DNA from: Candidatus Doudnabacteria bacterium | Lineage (GTDB): Bacteria; Patescibacteriota; Doudnabacteria; UBA920 | Direction of reading: 5' to 3' | NCBI GenBank assembly: GCA_016788805.1 | Contig: JAEUSE010000031.1 | Coordinates: forward strand, 1-8,111 | Length of the DNA stretch: 8,111 bases | Shown here: piece after piece, positions 1 through 5,843 of the stretch | Layout: each line of letters opens with the position of its first letter | How positions within the stretch are numbered: the stretch's first letter is position 1 | Position numbers and translations under genes: made by a program | The notes under the pieces: generated by a model | The model's database searches: none | Told to the model about the DNA's origin: nothing | What the model saw: only the letters and a program-made list of their open reading frames with translations

Positions 1-773
1 CCAAAGTAATAGAAGACGAAAAGAATAAGTTTTCGGTAACGCTGGACAAGGGTATAAAAGAATTTAACAAAATCATAAACCGATCCGAAACAACGAATGT
101 ATCCGAATCTGCAAATGAACAACTAATAGCACAGATAACTGGAACGGATGCTTTTAATTTGTACCAAACATATGGGTTTCCATGGGAGCTGACGCGAGAT
201 TTGGCTCGGGAAGCCGGCCAAGCGCCTAACGAAGAAGAGTTTAAGGAAGAGTTTAAGAAACATCAGGATTTGTCCCGCACGGCAAGTGCGGGGGACTTTA
301 AGGGCGGGTTGGCCGACCATAGTGAGATTGTAGTGCGCTACCATACCGCTACCCACCTTATGCAAAAAGCATTGCGGCAAGTGTTGGGTGACGACGTCTG
401 GCAAAAGGGGAGTAATATTACCTCGGAGCGTACCCGGTTTGACTTTACCCACAATCAGAAGATGTCTGAAGAAGAAAAAGAAGAAGTAGAAGAATTAGTA
501 AATTCATGGATACAGCGCGACCTTGTTGTGAAACGCGAAACAGTGCCCTTAGAAGAAGCACGTAAGCGGGGGGCAATTGGGTTGTTCGGAGAGAAATATG
601 CGGACACCGTATCTGTCTACACTATTTTTGACCCGCAAACCAAAGAGGTGGTATCGCTCGAGTTTTGTGGCGGTCCTCACGTAGAGCACACCAACACCAT
701 TGGTCACTTCAAGATACAAAAAGAAGAAGCAGTAAGCGCCGGGGTGAGGCGTATTAAGGCAGTAATTGAATAA
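1..773 (+). CDS. alaS: Alanyl-tRNA synthetase, C-terminal part (5' end outside window), short form
   Basis: The reading frame is open from the first full codon at base 3 to TAA at 771-773, giving 256 residues of the enzyme that charges tRNA-Ala and edits mischarged Ser/Gly. The stretch GTDAFNLYQTYGFP near residues 46-59 is the end of the catalytic half. The editing domain has HTATH (342-356), a GSNITSERTRFDF segment, GAIGLFGEKY and CGGPH (666-680); the two His of HxxxH plus the Cys and His of CxxxH are the expected zinc ligands. Only about 54 residues separate TYGFP from HTATH, so the beta-barrel linker seen in E. coli AlaRS seems missing. The protein also stops just after GVRRIKAVIE, so the C-Ala (DHHA1) domain is absent. 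Short AlaRS forms are known in spirochaetes and, as I recall, CPR bacteria. No frameshift is needed to explain the end. A methionine-like TTG at 159 is internal, not a start. Confidence 0.95.
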   Translation, partial: KVIEDEKNKFSVTLDKGIKEFNKIINRSETTNVSESANEQLIAQITGTDAFNLYQTYGFPWELTRDLAREAGQAPNEEEFKEEFKKHQDLSRTASAGDFKGGLADHSEIVVRYHTATHLMQKALRQVLGDDVWQKGSNITSERTRFDFTHNQKMSEEEKEEVEELVNSWIQRDLVVKRETVPLEEARKRGAIGLFGEKYADTVSVYTIFDPQTKEVVSLEFCGGPHVEHTNTIGHFKIQKEEAVSAGVRRIKAVIE

Positions 774-778
774 AACTT

Positions 779-1777
779 ATGACATTTGAGTCGCCCGATG
801 GGCTTCAAGCGCCCATAAGTGATTTTGAACCATCTAGGGTGGGCGCAATATTCGCTGCGCGGAAGTCAGCTGAGCAGTTAGACACGGCAGGGGCCATAGA
901 CCAACAGTTAAAAGAACGGTTGGCTTTGTGGAATGATGGGGACATGCCAGGTGGGCTAGATTATAAAAGAGAATATACTTTTCCGGAGCGGTGGGCCGCT
1001 TGCAAGGAGCGTGTGGAATGGTTTGGGTCCATCTTCCACCTCATGGGTAGAAAACTAGAAGCTATGGCGGCTAGTCCATACGTTAATTATGATAGTGTAA
1101 AGCATTTTGTAGAGTCCGGGACGGCGGTATTTGATCGTGGCCAAGCGAATTCTTCATTTGAACATGAGGCTATGCTTATGTTAAGCCAGGCAATTAAAAA
1201 TGATGGAATGGCACAGCAGTGGAATGAGTCTGTACGAGAAAGCGTGTTGTGGAGGTTTCGAGAAGTAGCTCGAACAGCGCTCATGTCTTACGATTTGGCC
1301 GTTCATGGCAGTCCGCGTTCTCGTGAGGTTTTGACAGCGGCCGGAGAAGGGCATTTTCCAGATAACATAAACACTCAAGATGGATTAGATGCGAGACCGC
1401 CCGAGTATGGGGTCGATACAAAGAGGAATTTATTTGTTATTGCTCAGCGCATAAATTATTTTGCAAGAAGGATTGAGCAACAAAATCCTAAGGCAGAGCC
1501 AAAAGAGTTTCGTTGGATTGGCGGGGAAGGGGTTTTGAACCAGGCCGAGGTGGTTGCGTGTTTGGATGACTTGATATCGAGCCTGACTGATTTATATCAG
1601 CAAGTTAAGAGCTCCGAGCCAGCCGCCTTGTATAAATTTAAAGACTTGTACGAAGATTCTGTCCTACATAATCAGGGTGATGACGTGCCAGTATATGTAT
1701 TGAATTACGTGGCTCGGGCCGCACAAAAGAAGCAGTTTGAGCTCGCAGACGCAAAATTATCTGCACAGAAAAAGTAA
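779..1777 (+). CDS. Unrecognised soluble protein, 332 residues
   Basis: I do not recognise this family. The ATG at 779 begins 5 bases after the alaS stop, and TAA at 1775-1777 is followed one base later by the pgi ATG, so it is almost certainly co-transcribed with both. No Shine-Dalgarno sequence precedes it. The product looks cytoplasmic and mainly helical: no signal peptide, no long hydrophobic run, many amphipathic stretches (for example around residues 70-100, 140-170 and 225-245) and a Lys-rich tail. It is rich in Trp and aromatic residues in WAACKERVEWFGSIFHLMG. No catalytic motif or metal-binding cluster stands out. Codon use looks like that of the neighbours. Its position between a tRNA synthetase and a glycolytic enzyme does not point to a function. 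The reading frame is very likely real, given its length and tight packing. Confidence 0.85.
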   Translation: MTFESPDGLQAPISDFEPSRVGAIFAARKSAEQLDTAGAIDQQLKERLALWNDGDMPGGLDYKREYTFPERWAACKERVEWFGSIFHLMGRKLEAMAASPYVNYDSVKHFVESGTAVFDRGQANSSFEHEAMLMLSQAIKNDGMAQQWNESVRESVLWRFREVARTALMSYDLAVHGSPRSREVLTAAGEGHFPDNINTQDGLDARPPEYGVDTKRNLFVIAQRINYFARRIEQQNPKAEPKEFRWIGGEGVLNQAEVVACLDDLISSLTDLYQQVKSSEPAALYKFKDLYEDSVLHNQGDDVPVYVLNYVARAAQKKQFELADAKLSAQKK

Positions 1778-1778
1778 T

Positions 1779-2948
1779 ATGAATTTAGACTTTTACAATT
1801 GCCCGCAGTCGGAGCGGTTTGATACAAAAATTTTACCAAAAGAAAAACCAGCCTTCATAGATTATCGGCCGGACTTTGCGGCTATGGAGGCGGTGGTCAA
1901 AGAGTACGAGCAGTACTCCAATTTACTGGTTATTGGTCATGGGGGTAGCGTAACCAGCGGGTATGCATTTTGCAACGCGCTCAAGTCTGCGGCTAAAAAG
2001 AAAGCTTATTTTCTCTCTAGCGTAGACCCGGATTATATAACCGAACTAAAATCTACTCTAAGCCCGACTGATACATTAGTTCTTGCTATCACCAAGTCCG
2101 GAGAAAACACTACGCAAATAGAAGCCTTATCCCAGTTTTGGGAATATCCTATTGTGGTTGTTACCGGCGAAGGGAGTAGTGTAGAGCAGGTAGCTCAAAA
2201 GTTGAATTTGCGAGTAGTACGACACCCGGTTATTGGTGGTCGGTTTACCGCCTTTACCGAAGTGGCCCTCTTGCCCGCGTTGCTCTGCGGTATTGATATT
2301 GATAGCTTATTCCGTGGCGGGAAAGAAATCCATGCACTTTACGCCCAAGATAACTTAGCTTTTAAGGCGGCGAGCGTATTGTGGCAGTTAGAGCAGGCTG
2401 GCTATGTAGATGTCTTAGGTTTGGTCTACTCACATTACTTGTGTGCGGTAATGCCTCTTGCAACTCAGCTTTGTCACGAAAGTTTTGGTAAAGACGGTAA
2501 GGGACAAACGTACTTATTTGCAGAAGGGTCAGAGGTTCAGCATCACACAACGCAGCGTTTTTTTGGCGGTCGCAAAAACATAGTTGGTTGGTTCATTGAC
2601 GTGCATAGCTTTGCACATCAGTTAGTCACGAGTTATCCGACAAGCGTTCACAGCGTACCTTTCCGTAAGCAGCCGTTGTTTGACTTAAACAAAATTCCTC
2701 TACAGGAGTCGCAGCACGCAGAACTCCAGGGCACACTGGAAGACGCAAGGCTTACCGGCATTCCGTCCATCCATATGCAGTTAACTGCCGTAGAGCCTGT
2801 GGAGTTGGGTCGGTTGATTGCTTTTTGGCAGCTGTACGTTATTTACTCCAGCTTGTTTCGGCGGGTTAATCCGTTTGACCAGCCGGGTGTAGAGCGGGGT
2901 AAGCAAATCAGCTTTGATAAGCGGTTGGCGTATAAAGGCATTTTGTAG
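1779..2948 (+). CDS. pgi: Glucose-6-phosphate isomerase, short form
   Basis: This SIS-fold enzyme interconverts glucose 6-phosphate and fructose 6-phosphate. I chose ATG 1779 (389 residues), one base after the upstream stop; a TTG at 1737 would overlap the previous gene. Residue numbers are from ATG 1779. Visible are the sugar-phosphate loop GHGGS (53-57), TKSGENT (105-111), GGRFTAFTEVALLPALLCG (from 153), the ESFGKDGKG block with Glu234, QHHTTQ with His255, and DQPGVERGKQ with Lys375. By alignment from memory, Glu234, His255 and Lys375 match the catalytic Glu, His and C-terminal Lys of rabbit Pgi (E357, H388, K518), so the enzyme should be active. It is shorter than the roughly 450-550 residues usual for bacterial Pgi. 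A bifunctional phosphoglucose/phosphomannose isomerase is the main alternative, but the ESxGK, QHxxxQ and DQPGVExGK signatures favour Pgi. It closes the alaS cluster. Confidence 0.9.
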   Translation: MNLDFYNCPQSERFDTKILPKEKPAFIDYRPDFAAMEAVVKEYEQYSNLLVIGHGGSVTSGYAFCNALKSAAKKKAYFLSSVDPDYITELKSTLSPTDTLVLAITKSGENTTQIEALSQFWEYPIVVVTGEGSSVEQVAQKLNLRVVRHPVIGGRFTAFTEVALLPALLCGIDIDSLFRGGKEIHALYAQDNLAFKAASVLWQLEQAGYVDVLGLVYSHYLCAVMPLATQLCHESFGKDGKGQTYLFAEGSEVQHHTTQRFFGGRKNIVGWFIDVHSFAHQLVTSYPTSVHSVPFRKQPLFDLNKIPLQESQHAELQGTLEDARLTGIPSIHMQLTAVEPVELGRLIAFWQLYVIYSSLFRRVNPFDQPGVERGKQISFDKRLAYKGIL

Positions 2949-2953
2949 CTATA

Positions 2954-3024
2954 AGCAGTATGCTGTAGAGCAATAAGCGATTATTGTATTAGCATATTGC
3001 TTATTTGCTTACTGCTTTACTGCT
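2954..3024. repeat. Imperfect inverted repeat after pgi (AGCAGTA/AGCAATA unit)
   Basis: The left arm (2954-2978) starts AGCAGTA and ends AATAAGC. The right arm (2999-3024), read on the other strand, also starts AGCAGTA and ends AATAAGC. The arms are about 25-26 bases with a few mismatches and one indel, around a loop of about 20 AT-rich bases. Each arm carries repeated AGCA-type units. It could fold as a hairpin in the pgi transcript and act as a 3' end, but there is no clean T-run. It lies before the next promoter. Confidence 0.7.
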
Positions 3025-3032
3025 CTTGCCGT

Positions 3033-3060
3033 TTGACTCTGCTCCAAACACTGCTAAAAT
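3033..3060 (+). promoter_or_regulatory. Probable sigma-70-type promoter for the membrane protein gene
   Basis: A -35 box TTGACT (3033-3038) and a -10 box TAAAAT (3055-3060) are 16 bases apart, with TGC just before the -10 giving an extended -10. The predicted start near 3067 leaves a leader of about 24 bases before ATG 3091. The match is good but based on sequence alone. Confidence 0.6.
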
Positions 3061-3090
3061 AAAAGAAATAAGCTCGGGTTTGTTATTTAC

Positions 3091-4773
3091 ATGGCAAAAA
3101 CTCTTTATTTCAATTTAGAAGACGATATCAAGACCATTTTGGCAAGGGTTAAGGGCGAGCATTCTCCCGATTTAGTGCTGGTCTTTCCTCGGCGCAGCTA
3201 TTTGTTTGCCGACGCGGTAAATCTTAAGTTGCTCAAAAAGCAACTCGATGTTTTGCGGAAGAACGCTGCTATTTTAACCATGGACGAACGAGGTCAGGCC
3301 TACGCCGCGGAAGCAGGTTTTGTGTTAAAGGAATTACCGTCGCGTGGGGTGAAACACGGTATGGGAGATATAAAAACGAGAGCTACGGAAAGGCCGGCGC
3401 ACGCGGCGAAACGCCATCCGGCACCCACAGAAGTCGTGGCGCCTGCGCCGGCCTTTGTTGAGGAAGCGGAGACGCACCATCCTAAGGCGAGTCATGCCCG
3501 AACTCACCATCGGACGTCACACCAGGAAGCCGCTAAGTCAATTCCGCATGTGGCAGTGCACGATACCATTTTTTCCGACGTGCCGTATCGCCCGACAAAT
3601 GCCTACGTGCCTCAGGAAGGAAGAAAGCGGACTCCGCGCACGGTATGGCTCGGCGCCGCTGCGTTGGTGGTGCTTTTCTTGCTCATTTTTACAATTGTTA
3701 TTCTGCCGAAAGCTACGGTTGTAGTGCACGCAAAAGGTGACGCCATTATTCGAGATGTTGAGCTGTCCGTAGGTACCAATGTCTTACAGGCGGATATCGC
3801 GAAGTTACAGCTGCCTGCGGTGAGCTTGGAACGAGTTTTAGAGACAGAGGATAAATTTCAGTCCACCGGAAAAAAAGAAATTGGCAGTAAAGCTGTGGGT
3901 AATGTTCGGATTTTTAACTTAACGGGCGCTCCGCTGAGCTTGAAAAGTAAAACTACCACTCTAAGTGCCGGAGGAAAGTCCTACGTGCTCACGAGCGATC
4001 AAAATTTTATCCCCGCGACTCCGGCTAAACAGGTTACCAACCCCAACGCCGGCCGGGTGGCGGCGGTTGAGGCCGCGCAAGCGGGTGAAGGTTTTAATTT
4101 GCCGGTTAATACCCGCTTAGAAATTACTAATCAAGTTTTCGGTAATAAGCCTCAGCTGCTGTACGCTCAGGTTGAGGACGCACTCACAGGCGGGAACTCT
4201 CGGTTTGTGTCTACTATTGAGGAGGCAGATTTGGCCATGGCTCAAATCGCTTTGCAAAAACAGCTTGTTGACCAGCTCGCCGCCCAGTTAAAAAATGACG
4301 GTAAAATGTTACCCGAAAAAGCGTATCAGTCGTCTGTGGTTTCGTTCACCTCTGATAAGCCAGTTGGCTCAGAAACCCCCACCTTTACGGCCAAGCTCCA
4401 AATAAGCTTAAAAGGCTTGGCGTTTGAGCCTGCCTTGCTCACAGATTTGGTGAGAAGTCGGATTACCCAGGTATTGAGCGACGGTTCAGCGTTGCAGTCT
4501 GCGGATAAGGACGTGCTTACATTTAAAGTTCGTCAGCTGGATATTGCCGCCGGTACCATGAAGTTAATTGTGCACGTTGAGTCTAAATCCTACAAACTTT
4601 TGGATTTAGCCGCTTTGCAAACCGGTCTAAAAGGCAAATCCAGGCAAGAGGCGGAGGTGTGGCTCTCCGGTCGACCGGAAATTGACCACGCAAGCATTAC
4701 TTTGAGCCCTTCCTGGCAGTCGAGCATCCCTCGGCTCCAAAGTCACGTATCGGTCACCCAGGCTAAGGAGTAA
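3091..4773 (+). CDS. Single-pass membrane protein with large external domain, baseplate-J-like
   Basis: The 560-residue product has four parts. Residues 1-85 form a small alpha/beta domain (DLVLVFPRRS, then VNLKLLKKQLDVL and ILTMDERG) of a kind I associate with CPR envelope proteins. Residues about 86-182 are a low-complexity Ala/Pro/His linker with HH pairs and many single His. Residues about 185-206 are one hydrophobic segment, preceded by GRKRTPR, so the N-terminus should be inside. Residues 207-560 should be outside and beta-rich, including GSKAVGNVRIFNLTGAPL; such regions are often annotated 'baseplate J/gp47-like' in CPR genomes, which I cannot confirm here. There is no signal peptide. 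ATG 3091 fits the promoter and has no Shine-Dalgarno. It is probably monocistronic, with its own promoter before and a hairpin after. Function is unknown; a cell-surface or envelope-assembly role is inference. Confidence 0.85.
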   Translation: MAKTLYFNLEDDIKTILARVKGEHSPDLVLVFPRRSYLFADAVNLKLLKKQLDVLRKNAAILTMDERGQAYAAEAGFVLKELPSRGVKHGMGDIKTRATERPAHAAKRHPAPTEVVAPAPAFVEEAETHHPKASHARTHHRTSHQEAAKSIPHVAVHDTIFSDVPYRPTNAYVPQEGRKRTPRTVWLGAAALVVLFLLIFTIVILPKATVVVHAKGDAIIRDVELSVGTNVLQADIAKLQLPAVSLERVLETEDKFQSTGKKEIGSKAVGNVRIFNLTGAPLSLKSKTTTLSAGGKSYVLTSDQNFIPATPAKQVTNPNAGRVAAVEAAQAGEGFNLPVNTRLEITNQVFGNKPQLLYAQVEDALTGGNSRFVSTIEEADLAMAQIALQKQLVDQLAAQLKNDGKMLPEKAYQSSVVSFTSDKPVGSETPTFTAKLQISLKGLAFEPALLTDLVRSRITQVLSDGSALQSADKDVLTFKVRQLDIAAGTMKLIVHVESKSYKLLDLAALQTGLKGKSRQEAEVWLSGRPEIDHASITLSPSWQSSIPRLQSHVSVTQAKE

Positions 4774-4778
4774 TATTG

Positions 4779-4802
4779 GCCTTGTTTAATTGACAAGGCT
4801 TT
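4779..4802 (+). terminator. Terminator-like hairpin after the membrane protein gene
   Basis: GCCTTGT (4779-4785) and ACAAGGC (4793-4799) are a perfect 7-base inverted repeat around the loop TTAATTG, followed by TTT and further T/A bases. It begins 6 bases past the stop codon. The T-run is short, so it may be a weak terminator. Its right arm overlaps the -35 box of the next promoter, so an operator is also possible. Confidence 0.6.
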
Positions 4803-4819
4803 ATTGGTTATGATACAAT
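4790..4819 (+). promoter_or_regulatory. Strong extended -10 promoter of the infA-rplQ ribosomal run
   Basis: The -35 box is a perfect TTGACA (4790-4795); the -10 box is TACAAT (4814-4819), 18 bases away, with TGA before it forming an extended -10. The predicted start near 4826 lies only about 10 bases before the infA ATG, so the message would be almost leaderless. An overlapping TATGAT at 4809 has only a 13-base spacer and is less likely. Confidence 0.8.
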
Positions 4820-4835
4820 AGTGCCACCGTAATAA

Positions 4836-5105
4836 ATGCGCAAATTTAAGACCAATTCCAGACGTTCACCAGACTTTGGGAAGCAACAGCCAATCAAAGA
4901 TGTTATAGAACTTGAGGGTAAGATTGTGGAAAGCTTACCCAATGCACTTTTTCGTGTCCAACTAGAGGCTGGGCAGACGGTGTTGGGTCATTTAGCGGGT
5001 AAGATGCGGGTGAATATGATTCGTGTGTTGCCCGGAGATAGGGTTATTATAGAAATGACCCCGTACGACCTGAACAAAGGCCGCATTATACGTAGGTTAA
5101 GATAA
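4836..5105 (+). CDS. infA: Translation initiation factor IF-1 with N-terminal extension
   Basis: IF-1 binds the 30S A site and helps the other factors during initiation. Residues 21-89 are the complete OB-fold protein: KDVIELEGKIVESLPNALFR, then GHLAGKMRVNMIRVLPGDRV, then MTPYDLNKGRIIRRLR, close to the E. coli protein throughout. The usual length is about 72 residues; this one has 89 because of a basic leader beginning MRKFKTNSRRSPDFG. No ATG, GTG or TTG in frame near the usual start would remove the leader, and the promoter fits ATG 4836, so the extension is probably real. There is no Shine-Dalgarno, and the 5' leader would be about 10 bases. As first gene after the promoter it opens the ribosomal run, where many genomes would have secY, adk and map upstream. 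Confidence 0.96.
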   Translation: MRKFKTNSRRSPDFGKQQPIKDVIELEGKIVESLPNALFRVQLEAGQTVLGHLAGKMRVNMIRVLPGDRVIIEMTPYDLNKGRIIRRLR

Positions 5106-5115
5106 TAGCTTATTC

Positions 5116-5146
5116 AGCTTCAAAAGCTTCTATAGCTTCTGAAGCT
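5116..5146. repeat. AGCT-rich palindrome before rpmJ
   Basis: AGCTTCAAAAGCT (5116-5128) and AGCTTCTGAAGCT (5134-5146) are inverted copies with one mismatch, around the loop TCTAT. Further AGCT units flank it up to 5164, and ATG of rpmJ follows at 5171 after AATTTT. It belongs to the same sequence theme as the elements at 5291, 6302 and 8013, though its core differs. Confidence 0.75.
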
Positions 5147-5170
5147 TTAGCAGCTCCGGAAGCTAATTTT

Positions 5171-5284
5171 ATGAAAGTTAAAGCAAGCGTAAAACCGAGG
5201 TGTAAAGATTGCAAAGTAGTAAAGCGCTTTGGTCGTGTATACGTTATTTGTAAGACCCCGAAGCATAAGCAACGGCAGGGATAA
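5171..5284 (+). CDS. rpmJ: Ribosomal protein L36 (bL36)
   Basis: This small gene encodes 37 residues, the normal L36 length, starting MKVKASVKPRCKDC and ending KHKQRQG before TAA at 5282-5284. L36 binds 23S rRNA in the large subunit. The zinc ribbon is complete: Cys11, Cys14, Cys27 and His32 in a C-x2-C ... C-x4-H pattern, so this is the zinc-binding (C+) type. It lies between infA and rpsM, its classical place. Weak GGAAG at 5158-5162 is the nearest thing to a Shine-Dalgarno in the ribosomal run, about 8 bases before the ATG, but it lies inside the AGCT repeat region. Confidence 0.97.
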   Translation: MKVKASVKPRCKDCKVVKRFGRVYVICKTPKHKQRQG

Positions 5285-5290
5285 TTAATT

Positions 5291-5350
5291 AGCTTCTAGC
5301 TTCTAGCTTTTAGGAAATCCCTAAAAGCTGACAGCTAGCAGCTCGCAGCT
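5291..5350. repeat. AGCT-rich palindrome before rpsM, perfect 10-base core
   Basis: The core AGCTTTTAGG (5305-5314) pairs exactly with CCTAAAAGCT (5320-5329) around the loop AAATC. Outside it, two AGCTTCT units on the left face CAGCTAGCAGCT-type units on the right, extending the stem imperfectly to about 50 bases or more. The element ends in CAGC followed by TTTTTT, and ATG of rpsM follows at once at 5356. Hairpin plus T-run resembles an intrinsic terminator, but it sits inside an operon directly before a start codon. Confidence 0.85.
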
Positions 5351-5355
5351 TTTTT

Positions 5356-5745
5356 ATGGCACGTATAGCAGGTATAAATCTTCCGAACGACAAGCGCATT
5401 GAAGCGGCTTTGCCTTATGTGTATGGTATTGGCCCAAGTAACACGAAGTTGATTTTGGCCGCGGCGGGTATTGACCCGAACAAGCGGACCAAAGATTTAG
5501 ATGAGGCCGAACTCAACCGTATTCGCGACTACATAGACAAGAATTTTAAAGTAGAAGGTCAATTGCGCCAGCAAGTGCTTTTAAATATCAAGCGATTAAA
5601 GGAAATAAGCTCTTACCGTGGTTTACGCCACATTAAGAGCCTGCCTTCCCGCGGTCAGCGCACAAAAACGAATTCTCGTACCCGCCGTGGTAACGTGCGT
5701 AAAACAGCCGGTAGCGGACGCAAGAAGTCCGGAGATAAAACCTAA
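5356..5745 (+). CDS. rpsM: Ribosomal protein S13 (uS13)
   Basis: S13 sits in the head of the small subunit and contacts the P-site tRNA and the large subunit. The 129-residue product, close to the usual 115-130, begins MARIAGINLPNDKRIEAALP and has the YGIG turn at 23-26, the helical region with LRQQVLLNIKRLKEISSYRG, and RGQRTKTNSRTRRG at 99-112, followed by a basic tail ending GRKKSGDKT. ATG 5356 is the only sensible start, since MARIAG is the family N-terminus. No Shine-Dalgarno precedes it; the bases before the ATG are the T-run of the AGCT palindrome. Gene order with rpsK, rpsD and rpoA is the classical alpha operon. Nothing suggests it is damaged. Confidence 0.98.
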   Translation: MARIAGINLPNDKRIEAALPYVYGIGPSNTKLILAAAGIDPNKRTKDLDEAELNRIRDYIDKNFKVEGQLRQQVLLNIKRLKEISSYRGLRHIKSLPSRGQRTKTNSRTRRGNVRKTAGSGRKKSGDKT

Positions 5746-5755
5746 CTTTATAGAA

Positions 5756-5834
5756 GCGGAATAACGCTGAGGGTAACGCAGATACACGCGGAACCACTTT
5801 GCGTTAATCTGCGCAATAATCTGCGTTAATCTGC
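5756..5834. repeat. Long imperfect palindrome before rpsK (AACGCAGAT unit)
   Basis: The left arm (5756-5793) and the reverse complement of the right arm (5797-5834) align without gaps over 38 positions, about two-thirds identical, sharing TAACGC and CGCAGAT blocks. Each arm holds two to three copies of a unit near AACGCAGATT (right arm: CTGCGTTAATCTGC twice). TTATA occurs on both sides (5748-5752 and 5835-5839) and could be a target duplication, though such AT-rich words arise by chance. The sequence family is unlike the AGCT elements. Confidence 0.8.
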
Positions 5835-5843
5835 TTATAATAT

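Noticed and set aside
159..161. TTG at 159 as the start of a 204-residue protein
   Set aside because: The frame is open without a stop to the window edge and encodes expected AlaRS sequence before it, so this is internal.
1737..1778. TTG at 1737 as start of pgi, adding 14 residues
   Set aside because: It would overlap the upstream gene by about 40 bases and the added residues resemble nothing in the family; ATG 1779, one base after the previous stop, is simpler.
3455..3724. 89-residue frame inside the membrane protein gene
   Set aside because: It overlaps the His-rich linker and membrane segment in another frame and shows no family signature; it is a shadow from the biased composition.
5836..5841. 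TATAAT before rpsK as a -10 box
   Set aside because: It lies 2 bases before the ATG, so transcription would start inside the gene, and no -35 box is at the right distance. It is part of the A/T-rich bases before the start.
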